DNA of 64,000 bases from Lutraria lutraria (taxonomy: Eukaryota; Mollusca; Bivalvia; Venerida; Mactridae): contig OZ026847.1 of the NCBI GenBank assembly GCA_964023205.1, forward strand, positions 7,128,819 through 7,192,818, in the 5' to 3' direction. This document shows, piece after piece, positions 35,831 to 47,112 of the stretch. Numbering within the stretch: the stretch's first letter is position 1; each line of letters begins with the position of its first letter. A model generated the notes under the pieces. That model ran no database searches. It had not been told where the DNA came from and was given only the letters and a program-made list of their open reading frames with translations. The position numbers and the translations under genes were made by a program.

Positions 35831-36081
35831 ATGGAGGCGACACGCATGTGTCAGTTATTATTATCCGGACAATCGCGGTACAGTGTATATCGCGGTTTTA
35901 AGTATACAAGGGATACTCCTAACAATGCTGTATTGTACACACGTTTTCTTTTTTTCAAAATATTTTGCAGAGATCATCAAACAAATTCATCAGTCATAAA
36001 TTCAGTGTTCCCACTCACTTCTGTTCTAAGATTTGGCCATTTAAATGGGTGTAAACATACCCTGTGGATTCAAAATCTAGG
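35831..36081 (+). CDS. Possible first coding exon of unknown gene
   Basis: Begins with ATGGAGGCGACACGC in a slightly CpG-rich stretch and stays open for 83 codons to a strong donor-like site (CTAGG|GTAAGA at 36082). The protein (MEATRMCQLLL..., later LRFGHLNGCKHTLWIQNLG) matches no family I know. No joining exon with certain phase was found before the TRIM gene. It may equally be a chance frame; the TTTTGCAG at about 35970 also looks like an acceptor. Confidence 0.2.
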
Positions 36082-36774
36082 GTAAGAAAAATATGTTTGG
36101 GGTATGAATGCTGCACTGTGTTCAGTAACAAAAATGTTGGCAGTGAGAATTAGTTTGTGACACGAACTACTTATTGAACTTTTTTTGTCCATGCGTTGGC
36201 CGCTAACGGCTTTCAAGATGGCGGAGTTAGATGACATTTTTGTAAACTAATGTTATTGTCTTATTACGCTACAAAAACTTTAAAAAATAGTTCAGCTGAG
36301 CTTGACAGAACGAAAATTCGGCCTTGACACTGGTTTGGAGTAAATGCCGATCCCTGGTTCTCTCGATGAGCGGTGAAAGACAACTATCAATTAAGTGGAC
36401 ATACCTTTTGGTCTCTCGAAGGGTGGGCTGGCCAATTAAGCTCACCTGAGCATTTAGTGCTCTAAGATGAGCTATAAGGGTCAGTCAATGCCGGGTGTCC
36501 ACATGTAGTGGTTTTCTCAGTGATATCTTTGACAAGTTTGAATATGGGTCATTTTGATATATTTTCAGTGTGAATGTCATTATGGTCTGTGAGAAGTTGA
36601 TAGACACATAATGATGTGTAGATATGACAGATTGGAATCTTATGTATGACTGGAGAAAATATATAAAACAGTTCAGGTAAGTAAATTTGGAGTCAGATTC
36701 TATTGGGTTTATTATCAACTTGTTTAGTTGTGTATCAGCTCCAGCTGTCTAGTGGTCTTGGATTAGCGAGCCCA

Positions 36775-37013
36775 GGCCCCGAGGTAATAAAACTTGAGAA
36801 CAGTCTCCTAGCTCAAGTTTAAATTCCATTCACAAAGTATTATGGTTGAAAAGATAGTGCTGATTGATGTTTTAATATATTCTCAGATAAATTATGCTGT
36901 CACCCTGACGGCACAATAAGATCATTATTGTCCGTTCACATTATTAACTTAAAAACATTAAAAGACAAGATTTGAGCTTGGAGAAGGATCTCAGTTTTTA
37001 TAACCTCGGGGCC
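36775..37013. mobile_element. MITE (family C), copy 2
   Basis: TIRs GGCCCCGAGGTAATAAAACT and AGTTTTTATAACCTCGGGGCC. Same direction and interior as copy 1 at 32245. Confidence 0.8.
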
Positions 37014-37333
37014 AGGACTGTACTTGAGAGACTCAGGTACATCTGCTTTCATGGTCTGGTTAGTGCAGTATCTGGATATTTTACTAATTAGCTGGTAAAA
37101 CTAAAAAGTATGACCTATCAAAGTATTAGTTAGTGAAGAATTTTCTACACTTGAGTGACTTTTTATTTCTAAATACTGAATATCTGTCTGTAACTATAGT
37201 CCTCACTTGAATTTCAAAGTTGCAGTCTCAGGGCTCGAATGGCTAATAAAGTTGCAGTCTCAATTTGATTTGCCTTATTGTGAAAAAATGTACACAATTC
37301 TTAGCGTTACGCTATACAGTACACTTCCATGTA

Positions 37334-38646
37334 CAGCGTTTTTTTTCACCTCATTGGGAACGGGTCCGGTACCGATCAAATTGGGAATTTTCGCGTCATG
37401 AAAAGTGCCAAATTGGGAATTTCATGTCGCGAAATAAGGCAAATTGGGAATTTTATATAAGGTGAATAAATTACAGTTTTAGCAAGTCACATAAATGATT
37501 CTGCTTTCTTTCAGTAAGTTTTATAATCTAGGTTACTTTTATGATCTTGTTTCATAGGTTTATGCACATAAAAATGTGAAAAATAATATTGGATCACATT
37601 TATTGATAAGCAAAAAAGTCAAAGCCATCATAGTCATGTATTTATACAGCATGTTCACATGAAAGAACACTTATGGGCCTACCTTTAGAGAAAAGGTGGT
37701 GGGGCCTTAGAAAAGGGAAAAACAGCATACATATCTACTCCCTACATTTGATTATCAATAGGTTAGAACCTTGTTGATTGCATACAAAGAGCTAGCCTAC
37801 TTTATTGATCTTATTTATCAAAACTTTATTTCAATACCATAAAATTCTACTGTAGGGGGTTTAGGAGAATAAACTACATTCTTTTTAGTCAAGGGACATG
37901 ATGTCAAATTTGGTCCAATGTCAGTCCCCCAAAAAACATGAGTATCTGACACTCTGGTTTCGCTTGTGTGTGCCTGTGAAAAGTTCACAACATGTTACAT
38001 TCATCAACTTTCTCATGAATATTATTAAGAATCAGGATCATGAGCCTTAAATTATCATTGCATAGAGTAAGGTCTACCTGGTTGTCATGCACTGCTGATC
38101 GTGTTCTGCTCTAAAACTACACGTAGTCTAACGAAACGAGAACGTAAGTTAACTTCTCATTTTCGACCCGAAAATCGGTTAACACTCTCAGCTGGGCGCA
38201 ATAGAGACATAAAGTCAAAATCGGTTCGATGTCTGGAAGTAGAGCCACTTTCTGTTAAAGTTTTTGACAATATTACATGTATACTGTCGTGATTTATACT
38301 TTCGGTTTGACTCATTTTCGGGAAATCGACTGGTTTCGTTTTCTTTCCAAGCGCCACATGTTTTATCGTAATTATACGGCAAACCAGTCTACCTATTTTT
38401 TTCATACTCAGAACTATTCGATCTACCATCGTACACGTGAAAATGCCGTTATCGGCAGTAAAATTTGTGTTAGAGATTGTGATTATTAGGTGGTTTCGGA
38501 CGATATTGACTGATATTTTAAAATAAATTGGGAAAAGGGAAATATTGATCAAATTGGTACAGGTCCGTGCTCGAATTGGAACGGGTCCGGTAGAGATTGG
38601 GAACGGGTCCGTTTACCGGACCCATCCAAAGAAGGAAAAAAACGCT
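37334..38646. mobile_element. 1.3-kb TIR element with CAGCGTTTTTTT ends, possibly hAT-like
   Basis: CAGCGTTTTTTTTC at the left and GAAAAAAACGCTG at the right. Both subterminal regions repeat AATTGGGAA and GGGAACGGGTCCGG. CAGNG ends are typical of hAT elements, but I see no clear 8-bp target duplication. The interior at 38.1-38.5 kb has higher CpG. The frame 38157-38552 minus (131 codons) shows no known domain. Confidence 0.6.
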
Positions 38647-38867
38647 GAATTGTAGGAATACCTTTCTATTGGCTAAAGGAACCTGAATTCTGACATACTT
38701 TCAAGCCAAAGTAAATCATGTAAGGTCATCATGTTTCTGTGAGTCACACCTCCTACATTTGTTTCGCGATTTCCATCAATTGACAGTTGCCATACTATAG
38801 GAGCATTTGAGTCATTCCAGATGCACATTTCTTATTCTATTTTATTTATTCCTCCTGTCAAACCAAA

Positions 38868-39615
38868 GCAACTGAATGTATAATGCTGCTCTACTGACCA
38901 ATCAAAGCAATTGTATGTATAATGCTGCTCTACTGACCAATCAAAGCAATTGTATGTGATGTATAATGCTGATCTACTGACCAATCAAAGCAATTGTATG
39001 TATAATGCTGCTCTACTGACCAATCAAAGCAATTGTATGTATAATGCTGCTCTACTGACCAATCAAAGCAACTGAATGTATAATGCTGCTCTACTGACCA
39101 ATCAAAGCAATTGTATGTATAATGCTGCTCTACTGACCAATCAAAGCAATTGTATGTATAATGCTGCTCTAATGACCAATCAAAGCAATTGTATGTATAA
39201 TGCTGCTCTACTGACCAATCAAAGCAACTGTATATATAATGCTGCTCTACTGACCAATCAAAGCAATTGTATGTATAATGCTGCTCTACTGACCAATCAA
39301 AGCAATTGTATGTATAATGCTGCTCTAATGACCAATCAAAGCAACTGTATGTATAATGCTGCTCTAATGACCAATCAAAGCAACTGTATGTATAATGCTG
39401 CTCTACTGACCAATCAAAGCAATTGTATGTATAATGCTGCTCTACTGACCAATCAAAGCAACTGTTTTTATAATACTGCTGTACTGACCAATCAAAGCAA
39501 TTGTATGTAATGTAGAATGCTGCTCTACTGACCAATCAAAGCAATTGTATACATGTATAATGCTGCTCTACTGACCAATCAAAGCAACTGTATGTACAAT
39601 ACTGCTCTACTGATT
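38868..39615. repeat. 39-bp minisatellite, about 19 copies
   Basis: Unit CTACTGACCAATCAAAGCAA followed by TTGTATGTATAATGCTGCT. The units are highly uniform. Because 39 is a multiple of three, both strands carry long open frames (201 codons minus, 144 plus); these are not genes. Each unit contains a CCAAT box overlapping ATCAAAG, a TCF/LEF-type site. Confidence 0.95.
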
Positions 39616-40019
39616 CATGGCTTAATTTGTTAATCTGTTTGAAACTGGTTACAATGGACTCAATGTCTAAATATGAATTCTGTACTTAAGTACATAAGTA
39701 ACTGCCTTGTTTAGTACTCAATTTCTTCCTTTATGTTAATTAGTTTTCTCATTTTCTCTTTTTTCTTGTTTATTTTCCTTGTTATGCATGTTAAGTATGC
39801 TTTATATTGTTTGTGTTATAAGCATGTACTTAATGCTGTAAGTTCTTAACATGGTTGAGGATAAAATTGAAGGTTATTTTCATGACACTGTATGTTTAAA
39901 GTCCCATAAGCATATAAATGTATCAGTCCTAATAGTTTCTGTTTGTTCTATAACAGAGGAATCAGATGTGTTTTCTTCATGTGCATACTTTATAGCAAGA
40001 AAAAATGTTTCCATAACCA

Positions 40020-40225
40020 CTATCATATTTTTTCAATATTATTGAAAAAAATACTATTTTTAGAACTGTTTTGGTCAATATTTATTGAAAAAAATACTAT
40101 TTTTAGAACTGTTTTGGTCAATATTTATTGAAAAAAATACTATTTTTAAAACTGTTTTGGTCAATATTTATTGAAAAAATACTATTTTTAGAACTGTTTT
40201 GGTCAATATTTATTGAAAAAAATGT
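40020..40225. repeat. 43-bp minisatellite, about 4.5 copies
   Basis: Unit GAAAAAAATACTATTTTTAG followed by AACTGTTTTGGTCAATATTTATT, nearly identical copy to copy. Confidence 0.95.
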
Positions 40226-40955
40226 TAGTCATGTTAAGGTCTTAGTTTAATTTCGCATTGTTTAAATTTTCACTTTTCTTTTTTTGTGATTTAACTGTAT
40301 GCAATGATATCACTGATGCCACTAACTATGAAGTTCAAATGGAACACAAGTCTAGTTCCTTTGTTAATATCTGTTTTATGGCTGGATATTATTTCATGTT
40401 TATACTGAATAATGCATAGTCAGCGATCTTTCCTAAATATGAAAGACAAAACATTAAATCCATGAGCTTGTTGTTGCAATGAATAAAAAGCTACAGTATT
40501 AAACAACTTTGGAACAATAAAATCATTCACCTGATCAGTGGAAAGTCACATGGTAACATGATACTGTAGCAGTTTTATTTAGAATATTATGTTGTATGGT
40601 ATTCAATGAGAACTGTATTGTTATGTTTGCCTTAATAACCTTTTTATCAAACTTGTTATTAAAACTTACATTTTGAATGAATTGTATTCTTTGTTTAAAG
40701 ATCAACAAAAGCATTTGTTTAATTAATAAATAAAATGATTTTTAGTGTTATTAATGCATAAAGAAAGTCCTAGCTTCCATTAATCCACATAAAGGAGAGG
40801 AATTTATATAAGTTATCCTTGTTTTCCAATCCAAAATATCCTATCTTAGTAACTATCACAATTCATGTATGTATGGGTGTATGTTTGAAAATATAATTTG
40901 AAATAAAGTTTAAACTAATCCACATGTTTTGTTGGAGTATCTCCATATAACAGTG
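40226..40955. other. AT-rich unique-looking sequence
   Basis: Nothing recognised. An AATAAA with a T-rich tail near 40495-40520 could be a poly(A) site, but no gene is attached to it. Confidence 0.4.
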
Positions 40956-41510
40956 ACACATTAAAGGGTCTTTATCGAACCCGCTTGCGATCAGCTTGAC
41001 ATAGTCGCCACAATAGCAATTGTGTGTCTGTATCACCCTTATGCATATACATAATTATTTGAAAATAACTTGGCATAATAGTTTAACACTATGTCGGCTC
41101 ACAAGACCCAGGCCCGTAGCGTCAAGGTCACACATAGAGGTCAAATGTCTAAATAGAGTAGTATAGGCCTTGTCCGGGATATATCTTCCTTATGCATTGA
41201 CATATTTGAAAATGACTTGGCATAGTTGTTAAACAGTTACACCAAGTTTACTTCAATCAGATGATGTGTTCTGGGCAACACCCAGGTCCATAGGTCAAAG
41301 GTCAAGATCACGCAAATATTTTTTCCTTGTTTGCTGAGCTGTAGAGCTACCTTCTATTTGCATTCAAGGATTTTGAAATAACTTAAAGTGTAAGACTTTA
41401 CTTCAATGAGATGATGTGTCATGAACATCAACCAAACTCATAGTTCAAAGGTCAAGGTCACAAGCTTTCTTAATGCTGATTCGACATTATTGCCCTTGGG
41501 CATCTAGTTA
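40956..41510. repeat. Inverted copy of the TGACCTTGACC repeat
   Basis: Contains GGTCAAAGGTCAAG(A/G)TCAC three times, plus TTGACATATTTGAAAATGAC, matching the 5-kb block in the opposite direction. It ends near TTGGGCATCTAGTTACTATT. Confidence 0.6.
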
Positions 41511-42231
41511 CTATTTGCACCTAACAATATGATCAGAAAGATATCGTACCTATTAATGTATACTGTTTGTTTAGTTCGGAGTGAATGCATGCATGCATGA
41601 TGTGTTTTTAGCTTACCAGAGCATATTATGCTCATGGTGAGCTTTTGTGCATTGCATTGTGTAGTGTCCATATTTACTTTAAACAATGTCTCCTTTTACA
41701 TCAATACCAATTGCAACCAAACCTTGCTGGAATGATCCATGGGTGGTCCCCCTTCAAAGTTGTTCAAAAAATAAAATTGCATTAAAACTCTAGTTGCCAT
41801 GGCAACAAAAGGGAAAACTAAAAAATCTTTTGGTGTCTAACTTTGTCTGATGATTCAAATTATTGCTCCGCCAAAGGTCACTTGATTTTGAAAATTTGGC
41901 TTTTAGTCGGATCAAAGTAGCTACAGGCTTTTTTCTGGTGAGCAATTATACATTTACATCATGCTTCTCTTGTAAAGTTTTCCATAAAATATAACAAAAC
42001 ATTACTGGAATGAACCTTGTTGGTTAGTTGTGCATTATATAGCAGTATAAATAATTGATTATATATGATATAATTGATATTCTCACTGACAGGTTCCAGG
42101 AATTATAGATTTATTAGCAGCATTGAAATTATTATTTATGTACCATGCAAATGTTCCAGTACATTACATATGGTATGTGTTTACATAGTTGTGTTATATA
42201 CATATTAAGAGTTTTGTGAAATGAATGACTG
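41511..42231. other. Gene-free stretch with bivalve-type repeat fragments
   Basis: Fragments such as TAGCTTACCAGAGCATATTATGCTC resemble the widespread GCTCACCTGAGC repeat. No coding feature. Confidence 0.4.
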
Positions 42232-42235
42232 TTAA

Positions 42236-42582
42236 AGTCCCTTTAGCTTTTTGCTATAAAAAATTTATGCAAAAAAGAACAATTGCCGATATTATCCCAA
42301 GATAATATTAACGTTGAAACGAGCCCCTTTTCTTCTAAAAACACTCATTTCGCTGTGAATTTTGCTTTTGTAAACTTGAAATATATAGAGTGTGTGACAT
42401 CACTTTATGCGGTGTGCATAATATGACTGCGGGAAAACACGGCTGTTCTATAAATAGAATAATGATTTTGGAAACATTTTTTCTTGCTATAAAGTATGCA
42501 CGGGAGGAAAACGCCCCGGATTCCTCTGTTATAGGACAAATAGAAATTATTACGACCGATAAATTTATATGCTTATGGGACT
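42236..42582. mobile_element. 347-bp MITE with TTAA target duplication
   Basis: TIRs AGTCCCTTTAGC and GCTTATGGGACT, flanked by TTAA at 42232-42235 and 42583-42586. The interior is CpG-richer than the surroundings and contains a 68-codon frame (42390-42596) with no domain. TTAA implies a piggyBac or Kolobok-type transposase. The end motif differs from the TTAA element at 19244. Confidence 0.75.
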
Positions 42583-43300
42583 TTAAGCTCTCCTGAGCTC
42601 AAAGTGTGGTCAGGGAGCTTTTGTCCAGGGTCGCAAATAGGATGGGAGAACAAATGTCCTGGGTACCATAGTTAAATATCTTGAGAATTTTTGTCTGTCC
42701 TTACCAAAATTTTATTCTTAGTATGAAGTATCTAACTTGATTTATTGATGCCAATGAGTGTTCCAACATTAAAATCCATGGATGATATGAAATGTTTTAT
42801 AAGATCAACTGGAGACTGTACTACAAGACCAGTCTGCTTCATGTTTGGAATTGATATTGATTTAATGATGTAGCCGGTATGCAGCCTACAGAGAGATAAG
42901 GAATCAGATGTCACTGGGCACCAGTCCAATATTTGCCATGTACATGTATATACTTCAGTAATAATTCAGTGTATTTGTCAGGATCAAATTTATCCAATTG
43001 TTCATGCTTGTGAATATGTTATTGTATTTCCAACCTCATAATATAGTGAGTGCAACAGTAGTGAAAGTGTTCATTTGATCATTAAAGGTTACATGTATAT
43101 ATTATAGTACTACATCCAACATAAGTTAATTACTTACTGTGAGTCGCAGACTGTCTGAAATGCCTGCGGTATATACATCTTATATTAATAATATTTATAT
43201 ATTCACAAAGAAATATCTTATATACAATATAGTCATCTGATATTTAATATGGAGATATTTGAAAGAAATGTATTCACAAACAAATATCTTATATTGATAT

Positions 43301-43380
43301 ATCGAGGGTTCAACGCAACAGTGTCGTTACTCATATTGAAATAAGAACAAGTTACAACAGTGTTGCGCTGAGCCCTCGAT
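43301..43380. mobile_element. 80-bp hairpin element (family D), copy 1
   Basis: ATCGAGGGTTCAACGCAACA returns inverted as TGTTGCGCTGAGCCCTCGAT with a loop of about 20 bp. Arms of about 30 bp pair with few mismatches. A second copy in the opposite orientation is at 52944. Confidence 0.85.
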
Positions 43381-43534
43381 ATTCACTTAGATAAATATTG
43401 TAAAAGGTAAATGAAGTTGCATAATATCTAGGTTACCATAGCCATCAGGACTGTGCATCGTCAGCCCAGTTGCAAATGAACAGATTCGCGATACGGCAAT
43501 ACAATACACAGATCAGTTTGTAAACCATCCTCAG

Positions 43535-44152
43535 TGTGTATGTTTGGTGGGGTTGCTGGTAGATACTTCCTCAATGTGTATGGTGGGTGGGGTTGCTGGT
43601 GGATGATTTCTCAGTGTGTATGGTGGGTGGGGTTGCTGGTAGATATGTGTATGTTTGGTAGGGTTGCTGGTGGATGATTTCTCAGTGTGTATGGTGGGTG
43701 GGATTGCTGGTAGATATTTCCTCAGTGTGTATGGTGGGTGGGGTTGCTGGTGGATATTTCCTCAGTGTGTATGGTGGGTGGGGTTGCTGGTAGATACTAT
43801 TCAGTGTGTATGTTTGGTGGGGTTGCTGGTGGATGATTTCTCAGTGTGTATGGTGGGTGGGGTTACTGGTAGATACTTCCTCAGTGTGTATGTTTGGTGG
43901 GGTTGCTGGTGGATGATTTCTCAGTGTGTATGTTTGGTGGGGTTGCTAGTGGATGATTTCTCAGTGTGTATGGTGGGTGGGGTTACTGGTAGATACTTCC
44001 TCAGTGTGTATGTTTGGTGGGGTTGCTGGTAGATATTTCCTCAGTGTGTATGGTGGGTGGGGTTGCTGGTCGATACTTTGTGTATGGTGGGTGGGGTTGC
44101 TGGTGGATGATTTCTTAGTGTGTATGGTGGGTGGGGTTGCTGGTGGATGATT
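43535..44152. repeat. 40-bp minisatellite, about 15 copies
   Basis: Unit TCAGTGTGTATGGTGGGTGG followed by GGTTGCTGGTRGATRMTTYC, with two main variants (GGTGGG or TTTGGT in the middle). Strongly G-rich on the plus strand. The frame 43655-44032 is repeat translation. Confidence 0.95.
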
Positions 44153-45955
44153 GAACATTTCACTTTCCTTTGTTTGCTTTACTCTCATTCATTTAAAGAA
44201 ATGTCTTTTATTTAATACTTGACTTCACCTTTTGTGATTTCCTTACTGTACATTTTACCTAAATGAATAATTATAATTGCATAAAAGGTTAGTATGTAAT
44301 TAAAGTCAAGTTTTATAACAAACAGTTCAATGTTATCTTGTTGACATCAATACTATAGGAGATTAATATCAGTATAAGTGATCTTGCAAGTGTCACATTT
44401 ATTTCTTCCATTCTATTCATTTCTCTTCATTTATTGTTTTCAATTCAAATAGAATAATACAGCCAGTGTAGTCATGTCCTGTCTTGTACTAATGTCGTAA
44501 TTTGTTCACAGTTATTTTTCAATAGGAACTAGAAACTTGGGTGTCATTGAATCGGTTACAATTTTATTCCTTAGGTTTTTTTTCTTATTCATGTACATTG
44601 TACATGTAATTAATTTGATAGACTAAATATAATGGATGTTAAGTTTGTCAGTGTAATTCAGCACTAAAAATCGACATAAATACTGAATTTATAGTGTTAG
44701 TTGTGTATGAACAAACACTATTGTTATTGATGATCTAATCAAATATTTCATTAGTTGATAGTTCAAGCTTATATAATGTCTGTTTGCTATGGAACAACTC
44801 TTATATGTACACATCCAATACTATAATTTGCATGAGTGATTATGGAAATTCTCAAGTATATTTATAAGGAAGGTTTATCCGAAGTTCAATTATAGTATAT
44901 TGTGTTATATTTATAATACTAGTACTTAGATTAATGATATCAGGGTTAAAATTAACTTAGTTAGATTGCTGTGTAATTGTTTAATTGAATTTGGCATTAG
45001 ACTGGCTGAGACCTAATTATCATTGTGGGATGTGTGTGTTGGTAGATTATGCTGGGGAGATTGTGGTCGAGGTAACTGGTCATACAGAAATCAATGTATT
45101 GGTTTGATTTATGGGATTAGGTTATCAGTAAATGTACAAAGGTAATAAAAGCTGGTGCTGACTGAGTATAAACTGTGTGTGCTTAGTTGTAACATGTGGA
45201 CTTTGTGTTAGAAAATAGGGAGACCCTATTATAGGGGCTTGTTAATAATTATACAAATAGGTGTATGAATAATTGAATTGTTTCATAAAAGTATTTTACT
45301 GCCTGAATTTACCTAGTTAATTGGATAATTGAGATGTGGTGTTTTAATTAATTGTATTGGTATTAAATTGAGCTGGCAATGGACAGTGTATTTCAATGAA
45401 TGTAAGTTGAAACTTATTTGTAAACTATTAGTTCTTTATATATATGGATGATCTAATGATAGTAAGAATTAACAACTTTATGATGTGGGGCTACATGTAT
45501 GTAAGGATTTAAAATGCTACAATTTGAGAAGACCTTTGATACAGATTGTTTGATTATTAGTCATTAGCATTGTTTTCATGTATCAAGTATCACATTTATG
45601 ACATACTAAAACTATGATAGAATATTGATTCTTTTATTTATTGAAGCATAGGCCTATACTGAGACCATTCTTTTAAACTATCATAACAAAGGCATTTAAC
45701 TGACAATTTGTGTATTATTTGATGCTACGTATATGATGATATAATTTGTAAACTACGGTAGCATGTGTCTGTAATGTTAAAACTAAAAGAGCTTATATTC
45801 ATTGATGTATTGATTGTGTCTATGTATATTTGATCTATGACAATGGAATAATGTATTGGATGCTTTTGTATGTTGGACCTTTTATTACTCTTGGTAAATG
45901 TTTCAAATTATTTACTTCATCTTTTTTTTGGGCCAACACATTGTTAACCCCTATC
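44153..45955. other. AT-rich gene-free region
   Basis: 1.8 kb without a supported gene. Any 5' non-coding exon of the TRIM gene could be here, but none can be pointed out. Confidence 0.45.
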
Positions 45956-45959
45956 TTTC

Positions 45960-46175
45960 ACGCCCCTTTTCTCGTCAGCGTCATATGAGGCAGATAGTTC
46001 AGCTAACCATCATTCTTGAGAAGAACCAGTACTTAAGACTCCCATCCTCCATATGCAACTGCCTACTTTCTTACATAAAGAAACATGGTCGGTAGCTTGG
46101 CTCGAACCCACGACCCTCTATCAGTGAGAGGTTACAGTGATTTGAAGTCAGCGACCAATCACTCGACCTTAAATG
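45960..46175 (-). mobile_element. tRNA-derived SINE (family S1), minus copy
   Basis: On the minus strand it begins AAGGTCGAGTGATTGGTCGC (A-box region) and has a B box GTGGGTTCGAGCC, then the conserved body CATGTTTCTTTATGTAAGAA...GATGGGAG. Two plus-strand relatives are at 52642 and 55139. It lies upstream of the TRIM gene. Confidence 0.8.
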
Positions 46176-46589
46176 GGGGTCCTTTTAATTATTTCATAAG
46201 TCAACCTTACTTTGTTAGGTACAGTGTTAAAGTTTATCTATATTGTCTCGATGAATACTGACTAATAAAAATTATTATTTGGTACAGTGTAACAGTTTAC
46301 CTACACGTACATTGTCTAGTTGATTACAGACTTATTTAGTAAGGTGTTTGCATAAAAACATGTCCAGGTGTTACATAGAACTTAACCAGATGTTGTGTCA
46401 AAACTTTGTCAGGTGTTAGATAGAGTTTAGCAATGTGTTATATAAGATTTGACTCTATGGTGTTAGATAAAACTTGTCCTGTAGTTATTTAGGCTTAACT
46501 TGCAGAAGTTATGAATAGCCTTTATTGACAGGGTAGCCTTCATTAGGAGGTAGCCGCTACCACAGGTTTTACTATAATATTAATATATA

Positions 46590-46790
46590 CTGTATTTTCA
46601 TTTATTTTCGTTGGGCTCAATTTTCGTGTTTTTACTAAAATGGCTGTTTCGTGGGGACATAAATTTGTGGAATTTTTTAAAAGAAATGCCTTATCTCTGC
46701 ATTTAAATTCGTGGAGGTTTGATTTCGTGGATAAACCGACCTACTTAATCCACGAAATTAAATCCCCAACGAAAATGAATGATTCCACAG
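46590..46790. mobile_element. 201-bp MITE (family B), complete copy next to TRIM start
   Basis: Inverted ends CTGTATTTTCATTTATTTTC and GAAAATGAATGATTCCACAG, each flanked by TA. It ends about 95 bp before the first coding exon of the TRIM-like gene, so it lies in the intron or promoter just upstream. Related MITEs occur, in my recollection, across bivalves. Confidence 0.8.
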
Positions 46791-46886
46791 TATATAATCA
46801 GTCTGTATTTTCTGGTTCTTCTATAATTTAATAGATTCTCATTTTGCGGATCTTGGCTTAATCATATCATTCTTATATTTTCAGCT

Positions 46887-47112
46887 ATGATGAGTTCAAC
46901 CCTTGTTGAGACTGTGTCTATCAACTATGAAGACTTTAACGACAGTTTCTTAACATGTGGTACATGTCTTTGTGTGTACGATAGTGCTGAACATCATCCA
47001 AAGTTACTTCCATGCTCACATACTGTCTGTAAAAACTGTCTAGAAAGAATTGTTGACACACAAATACATGATACAGGAACATTTAGATGTCCTATATGCC
47101 GGGAAACTATAG
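46887..47112 (+). CDS. TRIM-like gene, RING exon
   Basis: Encodes residues 1-75 plus one base. The donor ATAG|GTAAGA follows CPICRETI. Read-through past the donor would add an unrelated tail to 47246, so the spliced form is preferred. Confidence 0.93.

Noticed and set aside
36210..36250. ATGGCGGAG starts at 36217 and 30931 as gene starts
   Set aside because: Frames are 10 and about 22 codons; ATGGCGG is also a YY1 site and common near promoters and in repeats.
38930..39535. 201-codon minus-strand open frame
   Set aside because: It is the translation of a 39-bp tandem repeat; the opposite strand is equally open. No domain.
43655..44188. Tryptophan/glycine-rich frames
   Set aside because: 40-bp minisatellite translation.
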